The notes below the pieces were generated by a model. That model searched no databases. It was not told the origin of the DNA and was given only the letters and a program-made list of their open reading frames with translations. From assembly GCA_045657105.1 (NCBI GenBank), contig JAZOSN010000032.1, forward strand, positions 19,550-83,549: a stretch of 64,000 nucleotides of DNA, given 5' to 3'. Of the stretch, positions 60,965-64,000 are shown in pieces (the stretch's first letter is position 1; each line of letters opens with the position of its first letter). The DNA comes from SIG672 sp045657105. GTDB taxonomy: Bacteria > Bacillota > Clostridia > Oscillospirales > CAG-272. The position numbers and the translations under genes are program-made.

Positions 60965-60993
60965 TTGAAAAAAGGAAGAAAATGTATTATAAT
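60965..60993 (+). promoter_or_regulatory. sigma-A type promoter of coaE
   Basis: TTGAAA (60965-60970), 17 bases, TATAAT (60988-60993). Confidence 0.85.
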
Positions 60994-61036
60994 AATATGA
61001 AAGACGTCTGTTAAATAAAGGAAGGGAGTGTGACCT

Positions 61037-61630
61037 TTGAAGGTAATTGGACTTACGGGAACAAGCGGAAGCGGTAAGGGATACGCCTGCACTGTTTTTG
61101 CAAGATACGGCATAAGATCACTTGATACGGATAAGATCGTTCACGCTCTCTATAAAAAGGACGATGACTGCAAGCGCGAGCTGAGAGCCGAGTTTGGCGA
61201 TCAGATCTTTAATCCTCACGGCTCGGTATGCCGTACGCGCCTTCGTAAAATCGTCTTTTCGGATAAGGAAAAGCTCGGACGGCTCAACGCGATAGTCCAT
61301 AAGCACGTTATTTTGAAAAGTAACGAAAAAATAAATGAGGCCCGTGAGAAGGGAAAGAAGGCTATCATAATAGACGCTCCGCTTCTTTACGAGGCAGGTA
61401 TGGATAAGGACTGCGATTTCGTCGTCGCCGTCGTTGCAGATACGGATATTCGAAAAGAGCGCCTGCAAAAGCGTGACGGTATCAGTGATTTCGAGATCGA
61501 GCGCAGAATGAAAAATCAAAATACAGACGACTTTTTTGCAAAAAAAGCCGACTACGTTATAGTAAATAACGGACAGGAAGATATAGCTCCTCAGATAGAA
61601 AAAATACTTGATGCGGAGGGACTTTCGTGA
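61037..61630 (+). CDS. coaE: dephospho-CoA kinase
   Basis: The 197-residue kinase carries out the last step of CoA synthesis. The P-loop is GLTGTSGSGKGY at the N-terminus, followed by the LDTDKIVH substrate helix and IIDAPLLYEAGMD. It starts at TTG (61037) with GGGAG upstream. Its stop overlaps the next start by four bases. Confidence 0.93.
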   Translation: MKVIGLTGTSGSGKGYACTVFARYGIRSLDTDKIVHALYKKDDDCKRELRAEFGDQIFNPHGSVCRTRLRKIVFSDKEKLGRLNAIVHKHVILKSNEKINEAREKGKKAIIIDAPLLYEAGMDKDCDFVVAVVADTDIRKERLQKRDGISDFEIERRMKNQNTDDFFAKKADYVIVNNGQEDIAPQIEKILDAEGLS

Positions 61631-62229
61631 GAAACAGCCGAAGAATGGACCGCGCGCTCAACGCTTCGATCGTTCTTGTCTTTCTCGTTATGTTCGCCCT
61701 GCTTGCCCTTACGGTCGTGGCGGTCATAGAGTATTTTCCTATGCTCTTTGACGAGGTGGACAAGGTCGCCTATCCTCTGAAATATAAGGAAGAGATAAGT
61801 GCGGCGGCAGAGGAATTTTCCGTGCCCGAAGAGGTCATATGCGCGGTCATATATGCAGAAAGCAACTTTGATAAGGACGCGAGATCGCCTGTGGGCGCGA
61901 TCGGACTTATGCAGATAATGCCCTCGACCTTCAAGGATATACAGAAGGCTCTCAAAACAAAATATACCGACGAGGATCTGTACGATCCTGCGGTGAATAT
62001 CCGCGCAGGTACCTATTATCTTTCTTATCTTTACAGACTTCTCGGTGACTGGGAAACGGTGCACGCGGCGTATAACGCGGGCATAGGAAACATCTGGAAA
62101 TGGCTTGACGACGAGAGATATTCGGAAAACGGCAAGCTTACCGATATTCCGTTCGGAGAAACCAAAAATTACGTAAAAAAAGTAGAAACTGCAAAAGAAA
62201 AGTATGCAGAGATCTATTTTGAAAAATAA
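61627..62229 (+). CDS. lytic transglycosylase (SLT domain)
   Basis: The 200-residue protein has one N-terminal membrane helix (about residues 12-38) and an SLT domain with catalytic glutamate in CAVIYAESNFDKDA (about residue 78), then GAIGLMQIMPSTF and AYNAGIGNIWKW. It cleaves glycan strands outside the membrane. It starts at GTG overlapping the coaE stop. Confidence 0.92.
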   Translation: MRNSRRMDRALNASIVLVFLVMFALLALTVVAVIEYFPMLFDEVDKVAYPLKYKEEISAAAEEFSVPEEVICAVIYAESNFDKDARSPVGAIGLMQIMPSTFKDIQKALKTKYTDEDLYDPAVNIRAGTYYLSYLYRLLGDWETVHAAYNAGIGNIWKWLDDERYSENGKLTDIPFGETKNYVKKVETAKEKYAEIYFEK

Positions 62230-62263
62230 TTATAATAAAGCTTAAATAAAGGAGAATAAAACT

Positions 62264-63661
62264 ATGATGAACGTAAACAAAGAACAGCTTGATGAGCTCA
62301 GAAACGAGCTTACTTACAAGCGCCGCAACGTTTATTCGAGCGTTTCCGAGGAGGAGATCGCAAAAATAAACGAGTATGCAAAGGGCTACTGCGCTTATCT
62401 TGACGCGGCAAAGACCGAAAGAGAAGCGGTTAAAAAATCTGTTGAAATGGTAGAGGCATACGGATTCAGACCCTACGATTTCGGTGATAAGCTCGAAGTT
62501 GGCGGAAAGTATTATTACAATAACCGCGGAAGAGCACTCTATCTCTTCGTTATCGGAAGCGAAAATATCGAAAACGGTATCAGAATTTCTGCGGCACATA
62601 TCGACTCGCCCAGACTTGACCTTAAACAGAACCCTCTCTACGACGAGGGCAATATGGGATTTTTCAAAACCCATTATTACGGCGGTATCAAGAAATATCA
62701 GTGGACAGCTATTCCGCTCGCGCTTCACGGCGTGATCATTACAGGCGACGGCAAGAGCATTGATGTCTGCATAGGCGAGGACGACAGCGATCCCGTGTTC
62801 TATATCAACGACCTTCTTCCTCACCTCGGAAGAGATCAGATGGCAAAGACTGCATCGCAGGTTATCCCCGGAGAAAAGCTCAATATTCTCGTCGGATCTG
62901 TTCCGCTCGGAGAAGAGTCAAACGATATTAAGCTCGGTATTCTGAAGCTCCTTGGAGAAAAATATGGAATTAAGGAAGAGGACTTCCTCAGTGCGGAGAT
63001 CAGTGCGGTTCCTGCATTCAAGGCGAGAGATATTGGCTTTGACAGAAGCATAATCGGTGCATACGGACACGACGACCGCGTTTGCGCGTATCCCGCGCTC
63101 AGTGCGCTCGTTGAAACCGAGGCTCCCGTTCATACCATTATGACGATCCTTGCAGATAAGGAAGAAACGGGAAGCGGCGGAAATACCGGCATGAGAAGCG
63201 ATATTTTCACCGATCTTATATCTGAGATCTCGGCGGCTATGGGTGCAAACGAGAGAAAAGTAAGAGCAAACTCGAAGTGCCTTTCTGCCGACGTAAACGC
63301 TATTTACGATCCTAATTTTGCAGACGTTTATGAAACTAAAAACGCCGCATTCCTCAACTGCGGAGTTGTAATGTCCAAGTACACCGGCGCAGGCGGAAAG
63401 AGTGGAACCTCGGACGCTTCTGCCGAAATGGTAGCATTCGTTCGCGAGCTTTTTGCAAAGGAAGGCGTTATCTGGCAGAGCGCAGAGCTCGGCAAGGTCG
63501 ATCAGGGCGGCGGCGGAACGGTTGCAGTTTATATCGCTAACCATAATATAGAGGTCGTTGACCTTGGTGTCGGCGTTATTTCGATGCACGCGCCCTACGA
63601 GGCGATCTCGAAGGCAGACCTTTATATGGCATATAAAGCATTCCTTGCTTTCAATAAATAA
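62264..63661 (+). CDS. M18-family aminopeptidase
   Basis: This 465-residue zinc aminopeptidase belongs to the M18 family (ApeA-like). Metal ligands are visible as HIDSPRLDLKQ, the acidic pair in DKEETGSGG, and His in GVISMHAPYEA near the C-terminus. It removes N-terminal residues from peptides in the cytosol. The ribosome binding site is AAAGGAG. Confidence 0.93.
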   Translation: MMNVNKEQLDELRNELTYKRRNVYSSVSEEEIAKINEYAKGYCAYLDAAKTEREAVKKSVEMVEAYGFRPYDFGDKLEVGGKYYYNNRGRALYLFVIGSENIENGIRISAAHIDSPRLDLKQNPLYDEGNMGFFKTHYYGGIKKYQWTAIPLALHGVIITGDGKSIDVCIGEDDSDPVFYINDLLPHLGRDQMAKTASQVIPGEKLNILVGSVPLGEESNDIKLGILKLLGEKYGIKEEDFLSAEISAVPAFKARDIGFDRSIIGAYGHDDRVCAYPALSALVETEAPVHTIMTILADKEETGSGGNTGMRSDIFTDLISEISAAMGANERKVRANSKCLSADVNAIYDPNFADVYETKNAAFLNCGVVMSKYTGAGGKSGTSDASAEMVAFVRELFAKEGVIWQSAELGKVDQGGGGTVAVYIANHNIEVVDLGVGVISMHAPYEAISKADLYMAYKAFLAFNK

Positions 63662-63668
63662 AATGTAA

Positions 63669-63692
63669 TGAGCGCGCCGAAAGGCGCGCTCA
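63669..63692 (+). terminator. hairpin, probable terminator
   Basis: A stem GAGCGCGCC / GGCGCGCTC with a GAAA loop lies 9 bases after the M18 gene. The T tract comes late (about ten bases on). Confidence 0.65.
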
Positions 63693-63709
63693 ATTCATGC
63701 TTTTTGCTC

Positions 63710-63738
63710 TTGACAACGGGGAGCTCATGTGATATAAT
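63710..63738 (+). promoter_or_regulatory. sigma-A type promoter of the tRNA-Leu gene
   Basis: TTGACA (63710-63715), 17 bases, TATAAT (63733-63738). It lies about 150 bases before the tRNA, with repeats between. Confidence 0.85.
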
Positions 63739-63753
63739 TCACTAGTAATAACT

Positions 63754-63887
63754 CGCGGATGTGTGTGGAAAATTCACCTCATTCGCTCGCACAGCTCGCG
63801 CCTGTGTGTGGAAAAATTCCGCCACACGCGCTCGCACAGCTCGCGCCTGTGTGTGGAAAAATTCCGCCACACGCGCTCGCACAGCTC
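63754..63887 (+). repeat. three tandem 45-bp repeats copying the tRNA-Leu 5' end
   Basis: Units begin at 63754 (44 bp, diverged), 63798 and 63843 (45 bp, nearly identical). Each begins with GCGCCTGTG, the same nine bases as the tRNA start at 63888. Each contains the hairpin GTGTGG/CCACAC. They lie between promoter and tRNA, so they would be transcribed as a leader of about 140 nt. Confidence 0.85.
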
Positions 63888-63969
63888 GCGCCTGTGGTGG
63901 AATTGGCAGACACGTTGGATTTAGGTTCCAATGCCTCACGGTGTGCAGGTTCGACTCCTGTCAGGCGCA
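63888..63969 (+). tRNA. tRNA-Leu (anticodon UAG)
   Basis: The 82-nt gene has acceptor stem GCGCCTG / CAGGCGC, D-loop with AATTGGCAGAC, anticodon loop with TTTAGGT (UAG, reading CUN leucine codons), a short variable arm (TGCCTCACGGTGT), and T-loop GTTCGACTC. The discriminator is A, and CCA is not encoded. A terminator follows. Confidence 0.93.
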
Positions 63970-63972
63970 TAG

Positions 63973-64000
63973 ACAAAAAGACCGACTATTGTCGGTCTTT
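63973..64000 (+). terminator. Rho-independent terminator of the tRNA gene
   Basis: AAAAGACCGAC / GTCGGTCTTT runs to the end of the window. Confidence 0.8.

Noticed and set aside
63754..63887. CRISPR-like array
   Set aside because: The 45-bp units are contiguous copies without variable spacers and match the tRNA start; no cas genes are present.
63742..63976. Minus-strand open frames with 15-residue repeats
   Set aside because: They only reflect the 45-bp repeat (a multiple of three) running over a tRNA gene; no ribosome binding site.

Overview
The window comes from a low-to-mid GC, endospore-forming Firmicute of the class Clostridia, probably an uncultured gut member near Oscillospirales. 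Support comes from spoIIID, an alpha/beta-type SASP gene, a SpoIID/LytB protein, the runs ligA-obg-prfA, nusB/xseAB-ispA-tlyA-nadK-argR-recN and rapZ-whiA, strong AGGAGG-like ribosome binding sites, frequent TTG/GTG starts, and TTGACA-17-TATAAT promoters. Chromosomal genes favour ATA (Ile) and GGA (Gly) codons.

Layout. 1-10.7 kb is ordinary chromosome: DMT transporter, lipoprotein, PLP lyase, amidase, TtcA-type tRNA thiolase, VTC/DUF4956 pair, cyclophilin, spoIIID, MATE-cysK. 10.9-28.07 kb is accessory. A SASP gene is interrupted after codon 53 by a 16,997-bp element bounded by the 7-bp direct repeat TTAAGAA (11022-11028 and 28019-28025). A large serine recombinase sits at the right end, and its last codons are the displaced 3' end of the SASP gene. 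28.2-64 kb returns to chromosome: replication, repair, translation, isoprenoid, cofactor and peptidoglycan genes, ending with tRNA-Leu(UAG).

The element carries a AAA/DUF4143 ATPase; a four-gene + operon (HhH-GPD-like protein, two unknowns, an LRR_5 protein); a two-gene - operon (TPR/LRR membrane protein, coiled-coil Cys protein); an eight-gene - operon (unknowns, CPCC zinc protein, cysteine-peptidase-like protein, LRR_5 protein, and a remnant of the replicative polymerase PolC lacking its catalytic core); and a WYL-LRR regulator. Three promoters share a GTGCG-A6-CGCAC operator, so the element appears to have its own regulon. A non-coding stretch of about 0.9 kb with many hairpins and a terminator lies between the regulator and the recombinase. 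No relaxase, type IV secretion or phage structural genes are present, so this is a non-conjugative integrative island.

The central observation is that both junctions keep an open reading frame. Excision would restore a normal 67-residue SASP and give the recombinase a different C-terminus (606 instead of 585 residues), encoded at the far end of the island and followed by its own terminator. Integration therefore swaps C-termini between a spore DNA-protecting protein and the integrase, in the style of sporulation-gene interruptions such as skin/sigK. Function of the cargo and timing of excision are inference.
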